A stretch of DNA of 64,000 nucleotides, taken from contig JAUFSD010000018.1 of the NCBI GenBank assembly GCA_033030425.1, positions 248,001-312,000 on the forward strand. Reading direction: 5' to 3'. Shown piece after piece: positions 13,501 to 24,538 of the stretch (its first letter is position 1; each line of letters begins with the position of its first letter). Position numbers and translations under genes: made by a program. Source of the stretch: Verpa conica (Eukaryota; Ascomycota; Pezizomycetes; Pezizales; Morchellaceae). Under the pieces are notes generated by a model that saw only the letters and a list, made by a program, of their open reading frames with translations, ran no database searches and had not been told where the DNA came from.

Positions 13501-14832
13501 GTTTTATGCTTCAAATGGCGTTTAGCCCCCATGACCGTATATACCGTAAACCTAAACCATCAACGAAAGAAAAGGGGAGATAAAAAAATTAAACACGAAA
13601 AAAAAAAAAACAATCCACTTAGACCCTGCTGTACCTACCCTTCTACGATGAAGTCGCTAATCTGAATACCGTCTCACCCAGTTCTTCTTTCCTTCTTTCC
13701 TTCTTCCCCCCCCTTCCCCTCACGCGTATCCTTAAAAAAAATAAAAAATACTCGTAGATCTTACGTTTTATGCGCGCTAGTCGCGTAGATCCTACAAAAA
13801 AAAAAAAAGCAACAACCATAGCTTGACAATAATTGGTGTCTACGGAACCGATCACCAAAAACAAAACCACCGATGAGATTTCGTTCGGCAGGCTACAGCA
13901 GCCGGTACCAAATACCTGGAGGGGGAGGAAAGAGTGAGAAAAAGGGGGGGTGAGGGAAGGGATAGTCGAATAATTGAATTGGACCACGGCAGGGGGAGGG
14001 AGGTAGGAAGGGTGGGGAATTAAAAAAAAAAACCTTTATTTGCACCATGGATACGGCACCCATCACGCAGTAAGAAAAACGAATTTTTTTTTTTTGCTTT
14101 CCTCCCTTTTTACATATAACACTTACTGTATCCGGAGAGGGGAGGGACCTTATCAAGGTGTCACGGTCGTTGTATGGTGGGTTTGCCGGTTAGGTGTGTT
14201 TCCGTAGCTGGGAATGGGAAAGTTTTATGATGTGGGATGAGTAGTACATGTAGGTTGTGCTGAGGTGGGATTCTACCAATCGTGAGTACTGAGAGATTTA
14301 TGGCGGGTCTGGAAGTGCTCCTCCATACGTGAGGTCGGATCGGATTAATGCAGCGGAGCGGAAAAAGGTTGTTCCTGAGTGTGGCTTGAAGGCAAGGGGG
14401 ATTTTTTTTGGGCCACGAGGTTGTGACAGCTGACAGTCACAGTTGAGAAAAAAAGGCTGGGAAAATAATAATGGATGAGGGTTTAGAACACCACTAGAGG
14501 AAAGAGTGAGACAGTCTTAATTCCTCTTGATAAAGAGAGATAATGGTTCCGAGTTTAAATCTAAGTCACTCAAGAAGATACTTTGAGAAAGGCTTTCACG
14601 TGAGGATTGTCCCTTTGAAGACTTTTCAAGTCTCTGGGACGTAAAACTTCTTTTAATACCAAAAGCATGGAGGAATATCAATATCATTACTAGCCTAGTC
14701 ACCCTTCTGACGCCGTTCGCTATGCCACTCCTATCATTGTCCCTCAAGGAAAGATTAGAGAGTAATCCGTCTTATTTGCTTTGTAAACCATGAACAAAGA
14801 GAAAATATTCTCATCATCTGCTTTCCCAATAT
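10509..14832. other. long gene-free region upstream of TRK1
   Basis: About 4.3 kb. The part from about 10.6 to 12.8 kb is GC-richer and holds several overlapping frames of 60-177 codons on both strands, none with recognisable domains. It could be an extended promoter or leader of TRK1. From 13.5 to 14.1 kb it carries CT-, GA- and A-rich low-complexity tracts. The 3' UTR of the coatomer gene lies at its right end. No RNA gene recognised. Confidence 0.5.
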
Positions 14833-15518
14833 CTACATCCCCTGGCGCAGCCTCTCTGCCAGCTGCCTTTTCCCAAACTCCCACGCATTAAGCAATCCCT
14901 GCTCCGACAAGTCCAGATTCTTCATGCCAACAACCTCGTTCTTCGGTGGCCTGCTCACACGGGACGCAATAGTCGCGGGGTCCGTCTCGAGGATAATCCC
15001 ATCATCCACAATCTCATCAACGCATAGTGATATAATATCGTAGTTCTCTAGCATGGTGCGTTTATCGGTGATATTCCTGCATTCCCGTTAGGCCCTAACT
15101 CCCCCAAGGCAAAGGATCCACATACCTCAATAACAGATTCAGACTATCCCGTAACGCCAAGAGAGTATGCCATAGTAACATCTCGTTCTCTTCGGTCCCA
15201 CCGACAACGTAGAGCATGACATCGCTCTCGGCCTTGAAAACGACGATGCGTGAGTCGTAGAGGATGATGTCGTTGTTTGATTTTGCGGTCTTGTCGATTA
15301 AGCCCTTTTCAAAGACCTTTTGCTCCTTTGCTGTTGGGTACGGGTTGGACGTGGAGGGAGTGGAGTGGGGTGGATGGTAGTATTTTGCGAGAATACGAGA
15401 GCCGTCGTTGGGGGAGAGGATTAGGATTGCGTTTACCTGGTGGGTGTTAGCACGAGTAATAGTAACTGGATAAAGCTATGTGGGAGAGTACCGATATGAG
15501 GGAGAGATTAGGAGCCAT
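14833..15518 (-). CDS. RET3: coatomer subunit zeta (COPI)
   Basis: Small subunit of the COPI coat, which drives retrograde Golgi-to-ER vesicle transport. Three exons, 15518-15492, 15436-15126 and 15076-14833, give 193 residues, the usual length for this family. The start reads MAPNLSLISVNAILIL, followed by the longin-like core with the SNNDIILYDSRIVVFK and LRDSLNLLLR stretches. The hallmark CVDEIVDDGIILETDP and IASRVSRP motifs lie near the C-terminus. Introns of 55 and 49 bp have canonical GTACTC/CAG and GTATGT/CAG ends; using the acceptor at 15077 gives NITDKRTMLENYD, matching the family. The gene is divergent from the PPR gene at 15954. Identification is based on family motifs known for Ret3/COPZ proteins. 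Confidence 0.95.
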
Positions 15519-15953
15519 TCTGACTTCTTTCTGTGGTTATCTGTGAGGTGGGGTGTGGGGTAGTCGAGATGTCGAGCTGTATCTGTGTCTCTGACTGAGG
15601 TCGAACACAGGAAGCTAAAGCTGTCTTTTGGCATCTGTCACAGAAGTCTTGCAGGGGGCATGAATCCTCGTTCCCATAACCCGCTTCAAACCATCTAATT
15701 ATTTATTGTGATACTATCTAGGTAATACATTCTTGCTTCATCACGGCCCCAGGCTCTTTGCTATAACTTCATTGTATTCTTCGTGATCTCCTCCGTCGTT
15801 GCGGCTCTTTCATGCAAGTCAACGCTAAGATAAAAAAAGTTTCAGTTTATCCCTGCAACCGCATTGATAGTGGGGAACTTCAAGATATTTCTTCCCCTTC
15901 TATATGAATATACTGGGTCTTCAGAAACCCTCCCCATATCATCTCTCCACAAG
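15519..15953. promoter_or_regulatory. shared promoter of the coatomer zeta and PPR genes
   Basis: A 435 bp interval separates two divergently transcribed start codons (15518 minus, 15954 plus), so it should hold both promoters. Several CT-rich patches lie within 100 bp upstream of the plus-strand ATG. No specific factor site is claimed. Confidence 0.6.
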
Positions 15954-18538
15954 ATGATCAGTTCTGCGGCTTCAAGAGCAATTGTCCCGACAACAGCACG
16001 CCTACAGCTTCGTCTTTCTGTTCTGCGGTTATCAGCTAGATGCTACGCCAAGGAATCATATGAACCTCCAAGAAGACAAACCGGCGGCAGTATCCCACGC
16101 GAAGCCCATGTGTCAGGATATAATGGACCCGACTACAGTCAGCCTCGGCCAAATAGAGAAAATAAGGGTGAGAAACGGGGTTCATATTCCGGTCGTAACT
16201 CACCCCGTGTAGGCCGGAATATGGGCTATGATGGACACAACTCCGAGCGCCGGGATACTCGTGAGCGCCAACCTGCCAACTCCAAGGGTGGCGGTACTGA
16301 CTGGCTGGGCCCGAGGAAGAAGAAGAGCAGTACGGCAGAGGACACGATAGTCCCTCAACTAACTCAGCCTGAGCTTCGCTCAGTCTTCTCTCAGGAGGTG
16401 TGGTTAATTCTAAATTCTTGAGTAGTAGATATCAGAAAGTAAAAAGTACTAATGCCTTTTTTGCTAATAGCTATTTGTATTCCGCTGCGACCTAAATGCA
16501 ACTCAGATCAGATCAGCTATGTCCTCTTACCCTCAGCTTCGGGATGTCGGTATCCTCAACTCCTTTGACACCTCTAACCTTGCCCGCCAAATCCACACAC
16601 GCTTCCGTCTTGACCGCACTAAGGATGAAACTCTCCCCTATATTAAAACCCTAATTTCCGATATAAAATCTGGAAAAATCCCTGGTCACCCATTGGCGAG
16701 TGTACATACCATATCATGCCTAAAGGAAATGGAAGAATTCACCATAGCCAACGAGTTTTGGAAATGGCTGGAACCTCAGAATGAGGAACATAATGATGCA
16801 CGAGTTTATGGAGCTGCTATTGAATGTTTTGCATATCAGGGCGAGCCGCTGAGTGTCATGGAGGAGATGTATACCGAAGCCCTTAAACGCTACTCGAATA
16901 GCGCTACCCCAACTATCGCCCGTGATACCGGTAAAGGAACCCGTCTCATGCTCTTCCAAGGTATAATCACCGCTCGTCTCCTACATGGAAACTGGGCAGC
17001 CGCCTATGAAGGTTTCGATATCTGCACCCGTCTCTACCCCACCCTCACTCCATCACGGCTCTACGAGCTCATAATCTATGAGCGGCCCGTAAGAGAAGCG
17101 TATATAGTATTTCTTATGGCATGCCGAGCTGGTACCCCGCCTAAACCAGCCGTATTGACACCGCTGCTGAAACAGCTATGGAGTGAGACTGGGGATACGA
17201 AGGCTATGATACGGGCACTGTATGCGTTTGTAGGTGCGGGAGGAAAGGCAAGCTTTGAGCACCTCAATAGTCTTATTGGTGCTGTCTTTGGGGTTGTTGG
17301 GAGGGTGCCAAAGAACGTGAGGAAGGGACCGGAATGGGATAAGGTTTATGAAAACGCGACGAAGTTTACTAGGGATCTTATAGGTGCTTTTGCAAAGGCA
17401 GGGGTGCAGCCATCGCTATCTACGTTCAACACTATCATAACGTTAGGGGGAAAGTTAGAGCGGTTGGATCTCGTATATAGTGGGCTGAAGGAACTGGCAG
17501 CTTCAAGGTTGGAACCGAATTTGGTTACTTACAGGGTCATCCTCAACGCATTTGGGGAAATTGAAGACCCAGAGGCAGTCAGAACAAGCTGGAGAGACCT
17601 CTGCAATGCTAAAGAGGAAAGTAAAGAAGCTTGGGACTTTAAAGACCTTAGAGCATTAGTTAGGGTACACCTCCTTTATCTCTCTCTACCCGAGGAATTG
17701 TTCTAACTTAGGAAAACAGGCATGTGTCCGTACCTCCCAAACAAAATTCTGCCGCTCTGAAGTCGAAAAACTTCAGCTCACCATAGGTTACTCCCTTTAC
17801 AGCAGTACCATCAACTCCATCTTCCGTGAAAAACAGAAGATATTTGCCGAGCGTATTTCCAAGGAAATCCCTCCTGAACAAACCCCTTTCCCAATATCTC
17901 AATCAAGTCAGCATGAAGTGCAAGAGGAGATCCAATGCCTCAATGAAATCTTTTCGTCCTCCCAGATCCACGACTTTGCATCTTCAACCAAGCTTTCCAC
18001 CCTCCCTGCCAACATTGGCCCGAAGCAGAAGGAGACGGTGGTTGATATTGATTCTACCTCACCATCATTCTCGGAGATTCCACAAACAGAGTTGCAAAAG
18101 TTCTATGACACCCTCACGGCCACAGCATCCAAGGTTGATATCGGAGAGGACCCATTGCAACGGACCGCAACAGGTTACTCCGTGAAGGACCTGCGATTCG
18201 AGAACTGGCGGAGCGTGAATAGGCTCTTATATGAAGCTGAGATCCACGAGCAGGAACAGAAAGAGAAAATTATCAAGGCTGCCAAGAAGCGCGCGGTGGA
18301 AGAGGGGGTGCTAGGCGCGGAGGTAGAAGAGAGTCAGGATAAGCAAGACGTTAGGAAGCTATTTAGGAACGAGGAGCGGGCAAAGAGGAGGATTGAGGAG
18401 ATTAGGAGAGGCGTGAAGGCTGTGGAGGGCGTGAGGGAGGCTGGAGAGGGATGGAAGAAAGAGGAACTGAGGATTAGGGGTCGGATGGGTGGGGAGATGA
18501 AGGAACCACTGCGAGTAAGTGATGTGGTGGTGCCTTGA
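15954..18538 (+). CDS. mitochondrial pentatricopeptide-repeat-type protein
   Basis: Three exons, 15954-16397, 16471-17664 and 17720-18538, join in frame to 818 residues. The N-terminus (residues 1-35) is rich in Arg, Ser, Ala and Leu with no acidic residue before CYAKE, a strong mitochondrial presequence. A Gly/Arg/Ser-rich linker follows. The middle part (about 160-550) is helical with PPR-like units, the clearest being AGVQPSLSTFNTIITLGG and LEPNLVTYRVILNAFG. The C-terminal third is charged, with a long Lys/Glu-rich coiled coil (about 690-790). Such proteins generally bind mitochondrial transcripts or act on the mitoribosome; the target here is unknown. A stop-terminated frame ending at 17706 is only read-through of intron 2 (55 bp, GTACAC...CTAAC...CAG). 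Divergent from coatomer zeta. Confidence 0.8.
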
Positions 18539-19257
18539 GAGATGAATTCTTCGTTTCTGTATGATATCGGTTTTTTTGAGGGGCTGAAGCTCAACTTTTG
18601 ATGCTGGATTTCTTTTACTATCTCAAAATGGGGGGGAGGGGCACAGGATCATAAAATATCACTCGGGGTAGAAACAATACGATAAAGCTCTTGAGTATTG
18701 CTTAATAGATACACTACGCGTCTGAGGATATCGGTTAATGCATTAAGATGTGTTTGCGGCAAGTTCCCCTACCTCCGGGTTGTCCCGGCTTGCTGGTAGG
18801 TAAACAAAACAATACTATGTAACTCATCCGGTCACAGTAAATCTCAACAAGAGATCCGGTTATAGGCCCTTATCTTTCGCACAGATGCGATAACATACTG
18901 AAAACGAGTCACATACGCACCAACAGTAAAATCCTCTGGCCTATTTCCCCCACTGTGTAATTTAGAATTAAGAACTAAACACCTTCCCACCTCCCCACCT
19001 CCCTAAATATCTATATACCAAAACCATCACCACTCCCCGCCCTCCCCCCAATGCATGGGATAAAGTTACTATCCAGTAGCTAGCTATATGGAGAAATAAC
19101 TTTGCTCAACATGAGCTCTCTATTGGGCTGCTTTGGGTAGTAGCTTGCATAAGTTCTCTCTCTGTTTGGGTACGTGAGTTTGTATTAAGTTTGTTGATTA
19201 TATACTTATGAAGAATTAGTACTAACTTATTGAAAGTAGATTTCACCCTCATGATCC

Positions 19258-19447
19258 AACGCCCCTTCTGATTAGTGATGAAGGGGTCCATCGAAGATTT
19301 TTTTTCCTGCGGTTTTTTTTTTTTAAAAAAAAGTCTCTTCTGATGAAGGGATAGATTCATCTCTTTCTACTTTTTTGAAAAGTCCCCTTCTGATGATGAA
19401 GGGGCCCACTTACGGTTTTCTCCTGCGGTTTTTTTTTTAAAAAATCT
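19258..19447. repeat. hairpin-bearing direct repeats
   Basis: Two full units and one partial unit. Each has a CCCCTTCTGAT...GATGAAGGGG self-complementary core (about 19260-19287 and 19382-19408; a shorter one at about 19334-19351). The full units then carry CCTGCGG followed by a T-run and an A-run (about 19307-19332 and 19421-19446). The repeated order shows a duplicated module rather than chance hairpins. Confidence 0.7.
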
Positions 19448-20285
19448 TGTGCTGCTATCAAACGACGCATTCGCGTCGACTAGTTCCAAAAATAGCGATG
19501 CAGTGAGTTATCTATCTACCGGGGAGGATTTAATTCTTGGAAGTATACTAATGTGTTTAGGATAACAGGATATTTCGGTATATACCTGGATATTTCTGCT
19601 GATCCATTGGTCGGCGCGTTTCAAAGCCTAGACCTGGACAGTACATCGCGGGGATCAAAAATCTAATGGTTGGTTTTCGGTTCAAATTTAGTTATACAAA
19701 GAATGCTAACTAATTGACTACTAGTACGCTGGTCTGGTCAAAATCCTAAAAGTAAGTGATCTGTAACGATATAAATCAATACTTTAAAACTATTGCTAAC
19801 AGTTCTGAGATAGCTACTTGATATATAGGACAAATGAATGGCTCAAGTAAGAGCTTTGCCGGTAAAGCCTTGGTTATGGAGGGTGTCTTTGGGGGTTGGG
19901 GGCCTGTAAGTAACTAATTCTATCATTTCCATGGGATTCATCTCGTCTAACTAATGGTTAAAATAGGTCAATAAATAAACCCGACCCACTTAGTGGAAAA
20001 CCTTTTCGCCTCTGCGTGTAGGAGAGTACGTTTTCCCTTATTTTGCTTCCTAGTAATTTTTTTTTCCCTTTCCTTATTTTAAAATTCCGGCCTAGAATAA
20101 TATCTTTAATTTATTTATTCATAAAAACGCTAACTCAATGACAGAGTCTTTAGATTCGTACGGTAGATGGTTCCCTTGGAGAGGGGGGAATCCATTGGGC
20201 TGAACTCTCGCGCATGCGGATGTTCGCCCACCTCAGGGAGGCCGTGTCAAAGACTTTCCAGTCGATGATTCTGGGGGTGTTCTGT

Positions 20286-20420
20286 ATGTATTTCAAGATC
20301 TTTTTCTTCTTTTTTTCTTCTTTTTTTTTTCGGTTTTTTTTTTCTTTTCGTTTTTTCTTCCCTTCTTTTCCCCTCCCTCTTTTCCTTCTTGTTTTCCCTT
20401 CCTTTTTTCTTCTTTAATTT
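20286..20420 (+). repeat. polypyrimidine (T/C) tract
   Basis: About 135 bp almost entirely of T and C on the plus strand, with long T runs and CCTTCC patches. A short reading frame through it encodes mostly Phe/Ser/Leu and is not credible as protein. Confidence 0.7.
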
Positions 20421-21284
20421 TCCTTTCTCTCTCGGTCAGTGTTTTATATATATGCTAATGATTCAATACGCTTATTTTCAGGGTGCCAAGATACCTAAGC
20501 TCTGGAGAACATAAAGCTCAGGACGACAATAAGCAACCCCGGGCCGGGCCGACACCCACCATAAGACCAACAATTGCCCAAGCCTTTCCGGGGGTTTGCG
20601 GTCCGGAAAATTCCTTTGAGATGTATGCAAGGAATTGGACCATCTGCGCCTGTTGGGCAGGGTCCAGAGGTAAGCGGTGGTTTCTATCCCGTCAAAACTG
20701 CCAACAAAAAAGGCATATTTGCCTCCGCTTTTCCTTTCCTTTTGTTACCGGCATTAGCACACGAAGAACAGTACGTATTGTTATTAATATTCTTTTTTTT
20801 TTTTTTAAATCCTCGCGTTATATTTTTATATAGCTAACTTTTGTGGGGAATTAGTACCAGTATAATATGGGTTACCGGCGGTTCTCTGTTCCGCTGCTGT
20901 ATGCGCGGGCAGGAACCGCTACTAGAAGGGAACGAAGACTGAAGCGGTTGGGAGGGCATTCGTGCCTCCCGGTTTTTAAAACATTGAAAAGGAGGTGGAA
21001 TATAACCATGCTCCTGGGATCCTTTCTTGTGGTTTTTCCCCCCCTCCTTCTCTTCCTTCTTTTTATATTAGCTATTTACTAACTTATCTGCATGAATATA
21101 TAAAGCTTGTATATCATGTTACCTATATGCCATCTCGGCATTGGTATAAAAAACGAATATCTTAAACCACTATTTCTTATCGTGGTAAGATCGTACTTCC
21201 TAACAATTTAGACGTGTATAGCTGTTACTAATATATAAGGATGTGTACCAGGTGCATTATTTTTTGAGACTAAGACGAGGTAGG

Positions 21285-21385
21285 CTACCGGTTTCGTGCC
21301 AACGTTACGGTAGCCTTCCTGCCGTCGGTTTGGGGAAAAGGTTAGGCATAATCTCGTGCCAAAGGTTACGGTAGCCTTCCTGCCT
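21285..21385. repeat. 30-bp direct repeat with inverted-repeat element
   Basis: Two near-identical copies of TCGTGCCAA...GGTTACGGTAGCCTTCCTGCC, starting near 21294 and 21354. The first is preceded by GGCTACCG, which is complementary to CGGTAGCC inside the repeat, so a stem can form. It lies immediately left of the larger tandem array. Confidence 0.65.
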
Positions 21386-21394
21386 TGTTGCTAT

Positions 21395-22890
21395 CCGGAT
21401 ATCCTGTGAGTTCGCACCCTCCTGAAACCTTCTAAACTGTTGTAACTAACTTATCTGAATAAAGAATGTTTAACTGTGCTCTCTGGGTGTGACAAACCAC
21501 CTCGAACTTGTAAGATCCCACCTCCTTAAAACCTTCTCGACTTGTTTAATTATTACTAAATCATCTGAATATAGAATGTATACCTAATCTGTGATCTCCG
21601 GATCTAAAACCGAATAATCCGAGAGTATTAGCTCTCTGGATATCTGTAAGATCCCACCTCCTAAAAACCTTCTTGGCGTGTTTAATTATTACTAACTCAT
21701 CTGAATATAGAATGTATACCCAATCTGTGATCTCCGGATCTAGAGCCAAATACTCCAAGAGTATTCACTCTCTGGGTATCTGTAAGATCTCACTTCCTAA
21801 AACCCTTCTCGACGTGTTTAGCTATTACTAACTCATCTGAATATAGAATCTATACCTAATCTATGATCTCCGGATCAAGAACCAAATGCTCCGAGAGTAT
21901 TCACTCTCTGGATATCTGTAAGATCTCACTTCCTAAAATCCTCTTGACGCGTTTAACTATTACTAACTCATCTAAATAAAGAATGATACCTAATCTGTGG
22001 CCTCCGCATGGGGGTCTAAAACCTAATACTCCGAGAGTATTCACTCTCTGGATATCTGTAAGATCCCACTTCCTAAAACCCTTCTTGACGTGTTTAACTA
22101 TTACTAACTCATCTAGATAAAGAATGATACTAAATCTGTGGCCTCCGCATGGGGTCTAAACCTAATACTCCGAGAGTATTCACTCTCTGGATATCTGTAA
22201 GATCTCACCTCCTAAAATCTTGACGTGTTTAACTATTACTAACTCATCCAGATAAAGAATGATACTAAATCTGTGGCCTCCGGATGGGGTCTAAAACCAA
22301 ATACTCCGAGAGTATTCACTCTCTGGATATCTGTAAGATCCCACCTCCTGAAGTCCTCTTGACGCGTTTAACTATTACTAACTCATCCGAATAAAGAATG
22401 TATACCTGATCTGTGCTCTCCGGATGGAGCATAACTATCCGGATATCTGTAAGATCCCATCTTCTAGACGCGTTTAATTAATACTAACTTATCTGAATTA
22501 ATAAAGAATGTATATCTGGGCCCGTTCTCTCGGCAGGGGAGTCGGGATGGAATAGGAGATGAATGTCTGGATATCTGTGAGATCGCATTCTTCCCCCCTC
22601 TTTGAATCTTCTAGATCGACGTGTATGTATGTAGCAATTACTAACTCATCCGAATAGGAATATCTATATAATTCCGGACATCCGGCATGGGGAGATATAC
22701 TGTCTGGATATCTGTAAGTTCATATCCTCTAAAACCCTTCTAGATGCGCTTAACTATTACTAACTTACCCGAATAAAGAATGTATATCTATAGCTACTTC
22801 GCTGACGCGAACCTAAGTATGTGAGTTTATACCATCTAAAAGTCTTCTAGAAGTATTTAACTATTACTAATTTATGTGAATAAAGTATTT
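21395..22890. repeat. tandem array of ~137-bp units, about 12 degenerate copies
   Basis: Recurring landmarks mark each unit: GGATATCTGTAAGATC, CTATTACTAACTCATCTGAAT, AAAGAATG, and, in the central copies, GAGAGTATTCACTCTC, which can fold as a 6-bp stem with a 4-base loop. Spacing of GATATCTGTAAGATC is about 135-142 bp in the centre (about 21638, 21775, 21910, 22048, 22190, 22328) and shorter and less regular at the edges. Edge copies have lost the stem-loop. The unit length is not a multiple of three and frames are broken, so it is not coding. Confidence 0.85.
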
Positions 22891-23242
22891 TATCTATTTA
22901 TTGGCAGTACTCGGTAACCCACAGGAACATTACACCTAATTCCTGCTCTTTTTTAGCCTTGTGTGTGTTTTTGTGAGGAGATCAATAAGGATGATTGACT
23001 TTGGTGGTATATAGAATAATAAAACTTGTGTTTGTTTATATCTTGCGTTCTTTGTACTAGAAAATGTGACATGGTTCGGAAAAACAATACTCCGCCTCTA
23101 GATTTCCGTGAGCCTCTTCCAAAAGAACCATCATCATTGACCATCTCTCCCCGCCCCCACCACCGCGCCTAAAGGCCCTGGACCTACAACCCACACGCAC
23201 AGTTCTCAGCACTCCAAAAGCCACATAGAGCACCCAACGCCC

Positions 23243-24538
23243 ATGACCCGCAGCATCGCAGTTCAGAACCAAACCCGGCGCAGAAAGTCCCGCTCCACCA
23301 CCGGATCCTCCTCTCGTGCGGGGCGCCCAACAACCAGCGCCTCCCGCACTGCTGCGGTCTCAGTCGAGGTGGAAGTCCCAATGGAGATCGATGGCGCTTC
23401 AGAGTCAGAATACGAGACCGATACCGACGCCGAACCCGAAGTCTCTCTCTCCCTCTCTCTTCCTCTTCTATAATATCTCAAAAAAAAAAAAAAAAAAAAA
23501 TACTAATACGTACAAATAAGTAAATAGGAATTCTACATATCCCTCGACCTAACAATTCCCACACCAATACACGCAGGGCCGTCTTCAAACCCTCACGCGA
23601 ATGCTGCCCCACCATCCACACTCCCAACCCCACTACCTCTCTCTTCCACCACCCGCTCTGGCCGCTCCGGTCGCCGACATCTCCCAAACAGACCTCCCAA
23701 CGCCACGGACGACGACGAGTCCACTGCAAATGGCAACACCGTCGCGCGTTGGGCAACCGGCGACAGCGGCCGACTTCAGATACTAGACCTGCACACAGAG
23801 AACCCACTCATCTCTTTCGCGAACCGGATCTGGTCAGGCTCCTGGATGGGTACTGTTGGAACCGAGCTATACATCCGCTGTCCCGAGGGCCCCGCTCCCG
23901 AAGACCAAGAGGAAGTCAAGGGGATTTACGTATCTCAAAAAGATACATCTGCTGCTGCTGCTGCGGTGGTCGGGTTGGTGGTGGCGGCCGGGGAAGAAGG
24001 CGCAGGGTTAGGGTTGGGTGCGGGATTGGTGACGGATGATCCGGATGTTGGCAAAGTGATTGCGGTGTCAAATACTAGAGTGCATTGTCTGCCTGCTGTT
24101 GTGACTGCGAAGGAAAGACCGTTGGCGGGACCGACGGGGATGGATGAGAGGACGTATGGGTGGAGGCCGGGGAAAAGTACGTTTTTGGAGAGGCTAGAGG
24201 CGATTCAGGTTGCGAGGGGGGAGAGAAAGCCTAGAGGGGATGGTGAAGGGAGTAGTAGCAGTGAGAGTGAGAGTGATGAGCAGGAGAGGGGGACGGCGTT
24301 TCAGGAACGGGTGGATGGGGAGGATTCTGAGGAAGAGGAGTATGAGGAGGAGTACGAATTCGAGAATTTGGAGGAGGTGCAGGAGGAGGTTCAGGGACAG
24401 GCAAAGGGAAGGGGAAAGGGAAAGGAGAAGGGAAAAGGAAAGGAGAAGGTGGTGCATACTAGAAAGGGGATGGGGAGTGGGAGAGGAAGGGGGAGGGGTA
24501 AGGGGGTGAAAAGGGGAGCTGGCTCGAAGCCGAAATAA
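23243..24538 (+). CDS. TFIIIC small subunit with triple-barrel domain (Tfc7/Sfc7-like)
   Basis: Likely subunit of the RNA polymerase III assembly factor TFIIIC (tau55-like). Best model: exons 23243-23440 and 23528-24538, 402 residues. Residues 1-66 are basic and then acidic (EYETDTDAEPE). After a Pro/Ser-rich linker comes the barrel core, LQILDLHTENPLISFANRIW, then SWMGTVGTELYI, which matches the TFIIIC_sub6 triple-barrel family. A conserved-looking C-terminal helix follows (STFLERLEAI), then an acidic stretch and a basic Gly/Lys tail. The intron (87 bp) contains a run of about 21 A and has an unusual donor, GTCTCT; the acceptor TAG at 23527 keeps the frame, whereas the next acceptor (CGCAG at about 23577) does not. 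The first intron boundary is therefore uncertain. Confidence 0.72.

Larger units (their letters stand above)
18539..23242. other. repeat-bearing intergenic region
   Basis: About 4.7 kb without a credible gene. It holds hairpin repeats at 19.26-19.45 kb, a polypyrimidine tract at 20.29-20.42 kb and a tandem array at 21.4-22.9 kb, listed separately. Between 20.2 and 21.1 kb there are GC-richer segments flanked by splice-like signals (GTATGT at 20283, TTTTCAG at 20481, GTAAGC at 20671). The joined frames run into stops, so at most this is a gene relic. Confidence 0.6.

Noticed and set aside
17665..17706. Early end of the PPR protein at 17706
   Set aside because: This is read-through of a 55-bp intron; splicing to 17720 continues the frame to 18538 with a coherent C-terminal coiled coil.
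20214..21082. Possible spliced gene around the polypyrimidine tract
   Set aside because: Donor/acceptor-like signals exist, but the joined frame hits a stop within a few codons and the protein has no recognisable motif.
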